Part shown: positions 7,776-18,759 of the stretch, piece by piece
How positions within the stretch are numbered: position 1 is the stretch's first letter
How the letters are laid out: the number at the start of each line of letters is the position of its first letter
Source: Mermis nigrescens
Taxonomy: Eukaryota; Nematoda; Enoplea; Mermithida; Mermithidae
Reading direction: 5' to 3'
NCBI GenBank assembly: GCA_036768485.1
Contig: JAVLUZ010000817.1
Span: forward strand, 1 to 64,000
Length of the DNA stretch: 64,000 nucleotides
Translations under genes and position numbers: made by a program
The notes under the pieces: model-generated
Told to the model about the DNA's origin: nothing
Seen by the model: the letters and a program-made list of their open reading frames with translations, nothing else
Databases searched by the model: none

Positions 7776-8162
7776 TTACAGTGCAAAAAATATTAGTACA
7801 CTTTTGCAAAATTTGACTACAATTTTTAATTTTTTGTTTCGAGAAATTTTTAAAATACAATCATCACATCTAACAGCAAAGCTTATATCGTTACGTTCTG
7901 GTTGAGGTGCTTCTGAATAAAAGTACAACATGTACTTATCTTTTTTAACAACATTAATTTCACTTGAGCATTTCTCACAGAGTAAAAATGAAAAACTTTG
8001 AGACTTTTTACCGATCTTTAAAACGCACTGTTTACAACCAGGTTCGAAAAATCTGCACCATCTCCGTTGAAAACATGGTTTCTTATGCAGAAAATTACAA
8101 ATCTCGTAGTGGTATTTCGATTTGGGCTTCATCGAACACTGCAGACAATCGACGAGATCCAT
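7776..8162 (-). CDS. Cys-rich protein of unknown function
   Basis: An intact 128-residue frame from the ATG at 8162, overlapping the end of the membrane protein gene by 68 nt. It contains CLQC, CNFL...PCFQRRWC, PGCKQC, LCEKC and RCDDC pairs, a spacing that suggests two or more zinc sites. I do not recognise a family. The overlap and same strand suggest cotranscription with the membrane protein from the TATA box at 8361. Confidence 0.5.
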   Translation of the reverse strand: MDLVDCLQCSMKPKSKYHYEICNFLHKKPCFQRRWCRFFEPGCKQCVLKIGKKSQSFSFLLCEKCSSEINVVKKDKYMLYFYSEAPQPERNDISFAVRCDDCILKISRNKKLKIVVKFCKSVLIFFAL

Positions 8163-8331
8163 TTCTACTTGATCCTAAGCTACTTAAACCTCTATGCCAC
8201 TTTTTAATTTGTTTCTTCAGAAGCTTGCACAAAACTAAAATAGATAGAACAATTATGAGAACAATACAGCCCAAAATTTCATTATAAATAGGTTGTAGGT
8301 GGTATCTAGTTATGCAAGTACCATTTAACAT
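8095..8331 (-). CDS. Small single-pass membrane protein
   Basis: A 78-residue intact protein. A hydrophobic segment (EILGCIVLIIVLSILVLCKLL, residues 18-38) is flanked by a short N terminus and a basic cytoplasmic-type tail (KKQIKKWHRG). Small transmembrane proteins are common in this class of viruses but this one has no family I recognise. The ATG at 8331 is 37 nt downstream of a TATATAAG box. Confidence 0.5.
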   Translation of the reverse strand: MLNGTCITRYHLQPIYNEILGCIVLIIVLSILVLCKLLKKQIKKWHRGLSSLGSSRNGSRRLSAVFDEAQIEIPLRDL

Positions 8332-8360
8332 TTTTTGATAACGAAAGAATGCTTAAGAAG

Positions 8361-8368
8361 CTTATATA
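8361..8368 (-). promoter_or_regulatory. TATA box of the membrane protein gene
   Basis: The minus strand reads TATATAAG, with its first base 37 nt upstream of the ATG at 8331. Confidence 0.6.
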
Positions 8369-8637
8369 GAAAAATGGGGGGATGTGCATCACTTAGCCGC
8401 TGTAAAACAGCGTTTCCACTCTCGGCGCGGGGAGCCGGATGCACGTGAGAGCATAAAATTTTTGGGCGATTTTTAGGTTTTTTTCGATTTTTATGCACTT
8501 TTCTATTCTTTAAACAAAATGAAAAATTACTATGAAACAATACACAAAAAGATAGGAAGAGTGAAGCAGAAGATGCATAGAATATTCACAAATTTATTAA
8601 AACAGTCCCTTTTTCGTCCATATACACATACAAATCC

Positions 8638-8903
8638 GCTGCCACCTGCCACGAACTTGCTTCCGCAAGGTACAGGCGGCAGTGGAAAAAGCAATCACAC
8701 AGAACGCTGCCACCTCCTGCCACGAACTTGCTTCCACAAGGTACAGGCGGCAGCAGCAAAATAAAAAGACCCAAACACTGGGTACACTGCACCACGTACC
8801 TGCTCCTCACAGGGTATGAAGTGCACCCAGAAAGAACAAACACACAATTGAGTTGACCGCTACCTCCTGCCACGAACTTGCTTCCGCAAGGTACAGGCGG
8901 CAA
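8638..8903. repeat. Array of three stem-loop repeats plus one related hairpin
   Basis: Units of about 45-50 bp at 8638-8682, 8706-8754 and 8856-8903 share CTGCCACGAACTTGCTTCC followed by GCAAGGTACAGGCGGCA, which pair with each other (CTTGC/GCAAG apex, TGCC/GGCA base). A fourth, different hairpin (GGGTACACTGCAC ... GTGCACCC) is at 8780-8828. A/G-rich spacers ending in GACCCAA(A/G)CAC separate them. The array sits between the PolB stop (9038) and the membrane gene, with AATAAA on the minus strand at about 8592-8597, so it would lie in the PolB 3' UTR. The open frame across it is low-complexity and I do not consider it a protein. Confidence 0.6.
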
Positions 8904-9037
8904 CAGCAAAATAAAAAAAAGACCCAAGCACCACGTACAAACACACAATGGGCATTTAAAAACCGTTAGGCACGGTAGAATAATCAGGCTGTACAATGCG
9001 CTTATTATATACAATTTTGTACTTTTTAGACGCATTT

Positions 9038-10627
9038 TCAGTCACTATCGTATGATCGGGTAGTCGTTTTATATGTGGGAAATAGACCACCTTCTCGATA
9101 ACGTTTTGTTTTTCCACAAAAAGCGTTCACCATTTTCACTAATGAGTGAAAATTGATCTTTGACGCCACAGCCGAGTTTAGAGTAAATCCTCTCACTTTT
9201 ATGTGATAGTAAAATTTGTTTTCCCGACCCGAGTAGACTCTGTATGCACAATTTTTAGGCCCTCCGCTCACGAATGTTTCTATGTAAGCGCCAGGGCCGT
9301 AATCCTTTAGTTCATCGGTCATATTGCTCCAAGTATGATCCAATGGGCACTTCGTATTCTTCTTTATTCAGCGTTGATTTGAAGATCACGCTGTCCGTGT
9401 CAAAGTATAATACACGATCGCCCAGTTTTTCGAGATGTTCGTAAAGCCTTAAGCGCGCCTGAGCTGTTGTGTAGGCGGCTATGACATGGGTTCGTATTTC
9501 CCATAACTTCTGCAAAATCGTCCCCTTTTGTGTGTGTCACAGCCATCATGTTCTCATTAATGGCGTTTATCGAGTAAATAACGTTCGTTGGATCAAAAAC
9601 CAAGTCAAAATATGGGGCCGGATCAGTGAAAAATGAAACTTTGGTCATGTTGTTTCTTTGACCGAATTTTCCCCAAAAAGAATTAAGCATTAGTTTGGAG
9701 AGTGCGCGCATCCCCGGATTTTTCGAGATTCTGGCTGCATCAAGTTCTATTCCCTCATGTTTTTTGTATTCCGCTATATATTTTGTTTTGTCATCATCCG
9801 TTTTCACCCACGAGGGCCATCCATCCGATTCCTGCTTTAATTTCATGAATTTGTTGATGTATTTCGTAAATAGACCCCCATTAGGGTTGGTAATGGGATC
9901 GTATTTTTCCGATTCTTCGTAATGCCATACTTAGTAAATTTCTAAAATTTTTGTAGCCGAGTTCAAGGGCTTTGTAGATCTCAATGCTTACCCAGGCGCC
10001 CACTATTGCACGTTCTTCGTCAGTGTGCTCACATCGATCCCGTTGATGCGTTTCAGTGCATGTTCGGCACAAGGGGAAATATAATTTTTCCCCGAATCGG
10101 TATGGCAATACTGCGGTGGTATAGGCCTCTGGGTGGTTAAATTTTGACCTTAATTAGCCCCTCGTATGGTCGTTTTTCAGCTGACATTTCTAAAAAGTTT
10201 TCCGTTAAAATTTGAGGATGCCCAATAGGGTAAATGCCATATTTGTTGACCGTAGGGTACAAGCTGCATATGTCCGTGTAACTGATTTTTTCTAGGGGAG
10301 CACCATTTTGATCCAGTTTGATCTTTTTCGAGTAATTTTATGGCATTAGTTCTTCCACCATAGAATGCCTCCCTGGGATCTAGCGGGTCTACGATTTTGA
10401 TTGAGCTGAAAAATTTTTTCATTTCGAAATTCGATTTCAGCTCTCGATTCAGCTCGCACTCCCACATTTCAGTCACAGTGTACCCTTGTGCTTCTATTGT
10501 TTTGCGTCGTTTAATTGTGTTTTGGTGCAAGCCTCCTCAGCCGTTGTTATTTGGTCGGCTGTAAACTTCGTTCGCTTTTTCATGCATTTTGGACAGCCGT
10601 GCCAAAAAGCATCCATTAAATTTCATA
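9038..10627 (-). pseudogene. DNA polymerase B, C-terminal (palm/thumb) part, frameshifted
   Basis: C-terminal half of a protein-primed family B DNA polymerase of Polinton type. Readable motifs in order: FNGCFWHGCPKC (about 10600), motif A DICSLYP (about 10260, in a different frame from its surroundings), motif B KLMLNSFWGKFGQR (about 9650-9690) and motif C YFDTDS (about 9395). The C terminus ends at 9038. At least four frame changes separate open segments 10530-10177, 10108-9881, 9846-9500, 9515-9312 and 9343-9038, so the gene is dead. It joins the N-terminal half (16148-18657) across a precise Helitron insertion at 10627/16148. Confidence 0.9.
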
Positions 10628-12457
10628 CTAGCAAATGGGGCGCTTCGCTGCCCCATCTGCTAGAGTGTTTGTAAACAAATAATATCTTAACCAGTAATTA
10701 GTATAAAAAATTGAATGACTCTGCAATGGATCGGCGAGCGGTTTTTATATTTTTATATCTAGCTGAGCTGCCCGGCGTTGCTCTGGCTGAACTTCAGGCC
10801 TGAGAGCTGTATGAGATTGAGATGTCTCGTGTATTTTTTTTATTTTTTTCGGGACTTTTGATGTTTTTGGGATATTTCTAAAAAAATTGTTGGTAAAAAC
10901 ATATTGTATTTTTTAAATTTTTTAAAACTGTTTTTTGTCAACCATTTCTTTGATTAAATCCATATTTCTGACGCTATAGAATGGTTCTGAGAATTCTTTA
11001 TTCCAAATCATATTTTTGATGTTTTGGGATGTTCTGGAAATTATACCATTAGATGGTTTGGGATGTTTAAAAATTTTGTTTGATCATAACCATATTTTTA
11101 ACGTTTTGGAATATTAAAAAACTTTTTTGGTCCAAAGCCATACTTTTGATGTTTTTGGAGGTTTAAAAAATTTTTTTGGTCAAAATCATATTTTTGATGT
11201 TTTGGGGTGTTTAAAAATTTTTTTGGTCAAAACCATTTTTTTGATGTTTTGGGATGTTTAAAGATTTTTTTTGGTGCAAACCATATTTTTGATGTTTTAG
11301 GACACCAATCTTACAGCACAGGATATGTTATAGCACTGGGTATGGTATATCACGTCCTATCTTGTAGCATGGGGTATGTTATATCACGTCCTATCCTGTA
11401 ATTTGGGTATGTTATATCACGTCCTATCTTATAGCATGGGGCATGTTATATCACGTCCTAATTTATAGCATGAGGTATGTTACATCACGTCCTATTGTAT
11501 AGCATTGAGTATGTTGTATCAGGTCCTATCTTACAGCGTCGGGTTCAACTTTGTACAATGTTCAACTTTGCCCTCATTGTAAACAAATGCAAAAAGTTGC
11601 ATATTAAATTAGCCGCTAGAAGCAAAAGCATTTGGATTTGTATTTTCGAAAGCCGCATGTTTGCTGCTTTCTTTCGAAAGCCGCATGTTTGCTGCTTTCG
11701 ATTGCTTCGCATTAAATTTCACGCGCGCTGGTTTACAAGGTCAAAAATTTTGACTTGGTGCAAGCTCTTTTTCAGTGATTAATCATGTTTATAAGTTCCC
11801 GTACGTGATTTCCTTTCAGCCCGTCTCATACATGTTTTATATGCCAGATCGTATATTTAAAGTAGCGAATATGGAATCAGCGGTCCCAGAAACCCCAGGG
11901 GCCAAATTTTGGAAGCAATAGTCAATCTGTGCTTCTGCAAAAAGACAAAAACCTAAATTTTACGCTTTGCATAGGGTACCTTTGGGCTCCCGTATCTCAG
12001 AAACCAATCCGTGAATTTTCTTCAAATTCTACAGTAAGGTCAGTCATAAGATATCCAATAATTGGTGAAAACTTCAAAGAAATTTATTCGCTGCGATTTG
12101 AGATATTTGATAAAATACACTTGTAAATCACGTTTTTCTTACGGCATCACATCAGTTTACGCTGTAGTGTAAAGTGGTTTACGCCAGTCGATAGCGCATA
12201 AAAAGTTGATCTAGGGTGGCTTTAAGATTTTACCCTGCGGCAATTGCATAAGCGGCTAGAGCTACCAAAACCTTTTACATAAATCCGTAGTTTCCGGGTT
12301 TCAGGAGTCCAATCGAGCCATTTTAATCAAAAAATTATAATTAGCGCACGAGAATACCCATTGAGTGAAAATGTAAGTATCACAAAATTATCCAGTAAAA
12401 ACTTTTTTGCCTCACAGACACACACACACACTTACAACTCGAAATTAATATTATAGA
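10628..12457 (-). mobile_element. Internal 1.8-kb Helitron unit
   Basis: A second complete-looking 5' terminus (TCTATAATATTAATTTCGAG) occurs at 12457 and is also preceded by A, giving a 1,830-bp unit with the same 3' end as the larger insert. The part 11290-11530 contains short tandem motifs (TATRTTATATCACGTCCTATC, about 55-bp spacing, five copies). Confidence 0.6.
11558..12457 (-). repeat. Direct repeat, copy 1 (Helitron 5' region)
   Basis: About 900 bp, highly similar to 15278-16147, same orientation. Shared landmarks are a GTTCAACTTTGCCCTCATTG end, a (CA)n tract and the TC terminus. Copy 1 has a short internal duplication (TTTCGAAAGCCGCATGTTTG repeated at about 11645-11690) missing in copy 2. 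Confidence 0.85.
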
Positions 12458-13757
12458 TACTTGATGCGTTCAGAAACAATTTTAAATATTAAAACAATTT
12501 TTTTGGCGTGTTTTGCGTTTTTCGATCACATATGTAGGTTTTTGTGGTTAAAAATAAAAAATTAGTGATTCCACAAAAAAATTTAGCAATTTATTTCAAC
12601 AATAAAATATTTTTTCATACTCCATGCGTCATGTTCAGAAAAGTTTAGGTCATACAAAAATATTTAAAATTGCTGCATATATCTTAGACATTAGAATTGG
12701 TATTTCACTTTTTCTTCTTTTATGATCTTTTTATCAGTAAGTAGAGCCTGTTGTTAAAAGCTCAAAACGCTCTTAATGCCTCTTTCAGCAATTCTTAATT
12801 TTTTGTATCCTATACAGACTCCAGAATTCGTGCAATTCCAGGATCTAATTTTTGAAATTTTTTCGGTTTTTTGTGATTTCCTGTTCTAATTTTGATTATT
12901 TGCGTGACAAGAAATCGTTTATGGATACGATTTCTATAATTAGCAGTACTATGAAGTTTTATCAAGTTATTTCCTTCCATTTGAAATAATCGTTTTCATT
13001 CCTGCAACAAAAATAAAATATTTTTCTATACTCCATGTGTCATATTCAAAAAGTTTAGGTCATACAAAAATATTTAAGGCTGCTGCATATATATTAGCCC
13101 TAAATCATGAGGACAAATGAACATAAATAAAATCAGTGTTATATAATTTTATAGAGAGAGATCCACGATATGCGGCGACCTACATAACAAGGCTGAGGTG
13201 CATAGGGGTGAGATAATAGTATCCTTTGATCAGTTTTGAGAACCAAACGACGAATTTGTTCAAGAACTATGTTTTTGCTCATCAGTGCTTGATTTCTACA
13301 ATGCGCTGTCTCAGTGATAAAAACCATGCATTAAACTGCAAACTTATTGTGCCTTGTATGCGTGTAATATAGGTGCACAAAGTCAGGGGCGAGGGTTAAA
13401 CCCCGGAATCCAGATAAGTAAAATTATTGTTCACGCTCTTTCTGTAGTCAAATAATGAAGATGATCAAAATAGCCTGCATAAAATGTTTTTTGGTTATAC
13501 CGCATTTTTTAGCATGTTTGCTTCGTTCTGACTGCTTTGTATCGCTTTTAACGCTGAAAAATGTAGACATTGATCAATTGGGCTAGATATTTCGAGTTTT
13601 TCAATCATTTATACACATTTTTTTGCTTTTTTTGAATAAATAGTACACAAAATTTCTGATCCGCTGCTAGGAACAATTTTGTGATTTTCACTTCGTTTGT
13701 CTTCAAAAATGATGCAGAAAATCTTATATCCGCTAAATATCACCGGCTAGTACATAC

Positions 13758-13940
13758 CATAGGTGAGCAGCACTAAAATTCTGGAAGTGGGCGCAAGATT
13801 TTTCAAAGGTCAAAAATTGGTCTTAAAAATGGTGGTATGGCGGATAAACAAAATTTCTAAATGTTTCTCATTGAGCACTATCCATTAGCATCAAAAAATT
13901 GCGAAAAAAATTAAATTCTGGGGGTAATGCCCTCTTACCA
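13758..13940 (+). mobile_element. MITE-A copy, diverged and truncated
   Basis: Starts CATAGGTGAGCAGCA and keeps the family landmarks GCAAGATTTTTCAAAGGTC, TGGTGGTATGGCG and TTTCTCATTGAGCACTATCC. The right end is lost and no target duplication is detectable. It lies within DNA carried by the larger Helitron. Confidence 0.65.
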
Positions 13941-15277
13941 TTCATGAGCTGCAAGAAATTCTGGGGGTCTGGTTGAGTGAAATCGCAAAAAATGTTACTG
14001 AATATAAAATGGGGTCTACATTAACCTACACGGGGTGTAAAACCCCCAGATCCCACGCCTATTTATTTTCCTTGCGCCTAAGTGCATGTTTGACGCTTGT
14101 GTCATTTAGTCATTTTGCTTAGTGAATTTTATGTAGGAAGATGACGTATTCGCGATCTCTTTTTGTGTTTCTAATTCTTGTCCTTTTTTATACGCGGGCA
14201 GGACAAATTAATGAGTTTTGTTTCCTTTATTTGAAAAGGACTTGTGTTGTGTGCATTGTAGACTTAAAGATTTGCTGAAAAAGCAGTGACTATTTTTGAC
14301 AACGCAATATTGTCGTTCTGCATTATTTTATTGTGCTTTAACAGTGACCGATCCTGTATTTTCTGATGAGGGGGTGGCGGAATCCCAAGTTTTCTAAATA
14401 CTGTCCAAAATTGTTCGAAAAATCCGTCCATTCCGCTTATAGTATCGATTTTTCGCCATCTTTTGATAGACTGAATCTTTGTGATCAATTCGAAAAAGTT
14501 GGAAATTTTCCAAATTCTTTACAAAAAATGCGCATTGTTAATTTTGAAATCGGCGTAAAGCACCAAAAAATGCTCGAGAGATCATTAAAATAAATGAAAA
14601 AGTCCTTGTTTTGTAAATAAACGACTCTTTTAACGTAAGAAAATAAACTCTATAGAGTCAAAAAGTCAGTAAATGTCGTTTATGAGTACTACCTGGTGCG
14701 AAGAGCCGAAATTTGAAAAATTGTGATAAAAAATTGCTAAAATCATAAAAAAACATTTCTCTCCATTGAGCCCAAGTATTTTTTGACAAAAGGGGGTCCC
14801 TACGCCCCTCGAAATCCGTACCTGTGCTTTAATAGCTTATATACTTACAAATTTTGTTGTGCCTATCTTTGTGCCTATTGTTAAAAACTTTTGCTTACCG
14901 TCCTATTATGTTTTTTAACATTTTACGCGTATCATTGTCCTTTTGAAATCAATAAATGTATCTCGCCCTCATTATACTCGTATGTGCATGTATATCGATC
15001 AAACCTATCTTTAGCGTACAATGGAAAAATTTTCATGTAAGTATTCTAGAAGCGACTGGCAGCACAAAAATTTTCATGTTGGATCAAAACTAAATTTTAG
15101 TGTCGTGTGAAATTAATTTTCATATTATATCAAAGCGAAATTTTTGTGCCATCATAATACTAACCAGTTACACGCTAATTGTTCGCTTAGATACAACAGA
15201 TTATTTTTAACAGTGCAGTCTTCTTTTGCCTCGTTCTTCCGTTTATGAGGCAACTCAACGGCAAAACTGCGTACTAT

Positions 15278-16147
15278 GTTCAACTTTGCCCTCATTGTAA
15301 ACAAATGCAAAAAGTTGCATATTAAATTAGCCGCTAGAAGCAAAAACATTTGGATTTGTATTTTCGAAAGCCGCATGTTTGCTGCTTTCGATTGCTTCGC
15401 ATTAAATTTAACGCGCGCTGGTTTACAAGGTCAAAAATTTTGACTTGGTGCAAGCTCTTTTTCAGTGATTAATCATGTTTATAAGTACCCGTCCGTGATT
15501 TCCTTTTAGCCCGTCTCATACACGTTTTATGATGCCAGATCGTATATTTAAAGTAGCGAATATGGAATCAGCGGTCCCAGAAACCACAGGGGCCAAATTT
15601 TGGAAGCAACAGTCAATCTGTGCTTCAGCAAAAAGACAAAAACCTAAATTTTATGCTATGCATAGGGTACCTTTGGGCTCCCGTATCTCAGAAACCAATC
15701 CGTGAATTTTCTTCAAATTCTACAGTAAGGTCAGTCATAAGATATCCAATAATTGGTGAAAACTTTAAAAAATTTATCCACTCCGATTTGAGATATCTGA
15801 TAAAATACACTTGAAAATCACTTTTTTCCAACGGCATCACATCACTTTACACTGTAGTGTAAAGTGGTTCACACCAGTCGATAGCGCATAAAAAGTTGAT
15901 CTAGGGTGGCTTTGAAATTTTACCCTGCCGCAATTGCATAAGCGGCTAGAGGTACCAAAACCTTTTACATAAATCCGTAGTTTCCGGGTTTCAGGAGTCC
16001 GATCGAGCCATTTTAATCAAAAAATTGTAATTAGCGCCCGAGAATTCCCATTGAGTGAAAATATAAGTATCACAAAATTATCCAGTAAAAACTTTTTTGC
16101 CTCACGCACACACACACTTACACACAACTCGAAATTAATATTATAGA
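15278..16147 (-). repeat. Direct repeat, copy 2 (outer Helitron 5' region)
   Basis: About 870 bp matching 11558-12457 with scattered substitutions and small indels; its TC end marks the junction with PolB at 16148. Beyond 15278 the two copies share nothing. Confidence 0.85.
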
Positions 16148-18657
16148 TACGGTCCTTTCGTGTATGCCGTCAACTCGATAGTTGCCTATTTTTTGCTCGC
16201 CCATGTTGCGCGCATGCCTTATATTAATTTTTTGCGTTTCGCTTAACCACTTTAACCATTTGATTGCCGTGATTGATTGTTTTTGCGCTCGTCTGTAGCC
16301 ACCATGTGGTACAATGCCGATTGTATTTGCGCGCAAATAACTTGTTCTAAAAACTTTGTTGCAAGCGCTTGCGATTGTTAAAGATGTTTCAAATGGGTCT
16401 AAGCCAGTTTCAGCCAAAAATAATTTTTGAAATTTGAGACAGTACCGGCGAAGTATATCAACATCGGACTCACAGTAGGCCAAAAGTTCGGTCCTAAAAT
16501 TGAACATTTTGCCTTTCTGCTCTTGATGCCAATTGTAAAAGTTTTCTCGGCTCTTGGGGTTCATTGTAGCTGGGGAGTAGTACCAGGCATCCGGCCACTC
16601 ACCCTCATAATTTTCGTTTTCGGTCGTGTTGAAAAGATGCGGAAAATATCCTTTTTTCAATTCAGGTTCATCGAAAGTTTTTGGTAAAGCCGATAAAGCC
16701 ATTGGCAAGAAATTGAAGGAATCGATTAATTTCACAGAACCTGCTGATAAGCTCATGATTTCAAGCCCACGGGTGACTATTGTGGGGGCAAGGGCTTGCT
16801 TGAAAAGGTATTTTAGGATAAAATGGCCATCAAAACCTTTTGCGTTATGTGCAATTGCTATAGTATTTTCGAGGCCAAATAAAAAATCGCAAAATTCATT
16901 TTCGCAGTTTTTCCAAAAAATATTCGGCGATTTTCGCCGCAATGTTCGCAGAATCCGAGTGGTTTATCCTTGCACTTCATGCATACTATATGCGCTATGC
17001 ATAAGTTAGGTTCGTGCTCTAATCGGATTACGACATTCGTATTGCCAGAGATCTTTTCTTGGCGTGTTTCGAAATCGAAAAACACGTATTTTGTGTTTTT
17101 CTTTTCATCCTTTTCAATTTCTATCGGTTTCATGTAACATTTATGATCGTGTTTAGGTGCGTCTGTTTTACAAATCTTGCAATAAAAGTGTCCACATTTA
17201 TTTTTACGTATTTTATCGGCTCTATTGATGTGCCGATTGCATTTATCGCATCTTTTCATGCGTTGACAGATAGATTGATTGTTCTTTCCAATCATTTTAT
17301 GGTTATTAAAACATTGTTGACCTCTAAAGAGTCGGCCACAATCCTTGCATTCTATCAGAGCAATGTTTGGGCATACAGGTCCATGACAGCAGGGACAGAC
17401 TCGGGAGCATCGGTGCCCATCCTTGTCATTGTAGCCCTTGTTACATGCTTCACAAAAGTAGCCGCGATTCATGAAACTAGCCATGCTACCAATAACGTCA
17501 AAATGATTATTGTTATGATACAAATTTACAACTTTCTCTGCGGGCGGCCCCTCAAAAACTATGGCGTTACAGAAATCGGCACTAAAGACTTTAATTTGAA
17601 AATTTGGCATTGCAGCCTGCAATGCCTGCAGCTCCGGTATGCCACAGGGACCCACATGGTCTTTAAGACCAGCAAGATCCATTAAGTCTTTTGCACTATT
17701 TCGCTGCATCGTGTATCGATATGCATCACCTCTGCACAAATCTTTGTATTTCGATTTAAGAGTTTTATCTTCAGGCTTTTCCATATGTAGAGCGCGCGCT
17801 TTGGCTACACACCTGGGCGTGGGGGTTTGGGGGGTATGCACCCCCAGAAACCAAAATACCCCCCCCAGAATTCAATTTTTGAAAATTTTTTCGCTTTTTT
17901 CGCAATTTTTTGATGCCAATGGATAGTGCTTGATGAGAAACGTCGAAAAATGGTGTTTTTATCACCATACCACCATTTTTAAGGCCATTTTTTGACCTTC
18001 AAAAAAATCTTGCACCCCCCCCCCAGAAATTTCTTGCTGCCCACGTATGTTTGGCTACTACTAGAGCCCTAGCTAAACATAAATCATCATTGTTCTTAAT
18101 TTTTACAAAACATTTTTTAGATTTCATTTCTTTTTCCAAATTTACAAATCTTCGTTTATGACGTCCTGAGCCACTTGGCGGACTAACCTGTACTATTTTT
18201 ATACGCGTTTCCGGCTGTTCAATCTGCAGTCTGCACTTCCTCGTTTGACTGTAAGATCCGCTCAATGTTATGTACAATTTGTTCACCTTTTATTTGTTCG
18301 CCTTTTCGGAATGGAATAATCGCCGGTTTCTCTAACGCTGGATGCGTCACCATGTCATTCGTACTCGTCCTATCCATAATCTGTCAGATCGCGCTGTCAA
18401 AAATTTCGGCCAAATTTTTTTCTAAGTCGAGGCGATCCAACCAAGTTCTTGAAATTCAGCGTGTATGCGCGTCCTTCGGTGTTGAACCGTTTTATTTTCT
18501 GCGTTTCCGGCTCCCCCAACTCGTAAAATTCCTCTGGCGGGTACCACTCGTCCACAACGTCCAAACTGTCCTCCCACTCCTCCCGCATTTCTTCGTCCGT
18601 TTCGTACCACACGTCCTGCGTTTGCAAGTCATCAACCATTTCGATGTCGGAATCCAT
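16148..18657 (-). pseudogene. DNA polymerase B, N-terminal and exonuclease part, frameshifted
   Basis: N-terminal half of Polinton PolB. From the ATG at 18657 an acidic segment (DSDIEMVDDLQ) leads into IERILQSNE and DDLCLARALVVAK, typical of Polinton PolB N termini. Next come Cys/His-rich zinc modules (CEACNKGY to about CKICKTDAP, 17470-17150), Exo I VFFDFET (about 17080), Exo II AHNAKGFDGHF (about 16840), Exo III YCESDVDIL (about 16460) and the start of the palm. Frame changes occur near 18400, 18200 and 16900. A MITE-A sits in the LARALVVAK region (17808-18049) and a Helitron truncates the 3' side. TATAAAAG at 18744-18751 lies upstream of the start. Confidence 0.9.
17808..18049 (-). mobile_element. 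MITE-A copy inside PolB
   Basis: 242 bp, termini CACACCTGGGCG and CCCACGTATG, flanked by a perfect 8-bp duplication TTTGGCTA (17800-17807 and 18050-18057). Removing the element and one duplication restores an uninterrupted polymerase frame at this point, so the insertion came after the virus was in place. Confidence 0.92.
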
Positions 18658-18743
18658 TTGAATCAGAGCGATTTTAAGAGCGAAATTGAGAGGTTCAAAA
18701 GGGTTGGAGATATTGGAGAATGATTTTTCCTCCCTGCTCCCTC

Positions 18744-18751
18744 CTTTTATA
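18744..18751 (-). promoter_or_regulatory. TATA box of PolB
   Basis: The minus strand reads TATAAAAG, 94 nt upstream of the PolB ATG at 18657; it marks the rightmost recognisable Polinton signal. Confidence 0.6.
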
Positions 18752-18759
18752 CCTTCTGA

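Larger units (their letters stand above)
10628..16147 (-). mobile_element. Helitron-like insertion splitting the PolB gene
   Basis: On the minus strand the insert begins TCTATAATATTAATTTCGAG at 16147 and ends with a perfect GC-rich hairpin (10632-10661, arms CTAGCARATGGGGC / GCCCCATYTGCTAG on opposite sides of a GAAGCG-type loop) followed by CTAG at 10628. It sits between A and T with no target duplication. TC start, hairpin, CTRR end and AT target are the Helitron signature. No Rep/helicase frame is visible, so it is non-autonomous. It contains two 5' ends (see next entries), a degraded MITE-A copy and otherwise unrecognised AT-rich DNA (10.7-11.5 and 12.5-15.2 kb). Confidence 0.75.

Noticed and set aside
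8586..9035. 149-codon open frame on the minus strand between PolB and the membrane gene
   Set aside because: It consists of in-frame translations of the hairpin repeats (repeated LLLPPVPCGSKFVAGG), lacks a promoter of the type seen elsewhere, and starts just beside the PolB end; repeat-driven, not a gene.
11558..16147. Long direct repeats considered as LTRs of a retrotransposon
   Set aside because: No TG...CA ends, no primer-binding site or gag-pol between them, and the left copy does not start at the insertion boundary; Helitron ends explain the borders better.
17059..17685. 208-codon plus-strand open frame
   Set aside because: Antisense to the PolB zinc-finger and exonuclease region; hydrophobic artefact of complementing Cys/Lys-rich codons.
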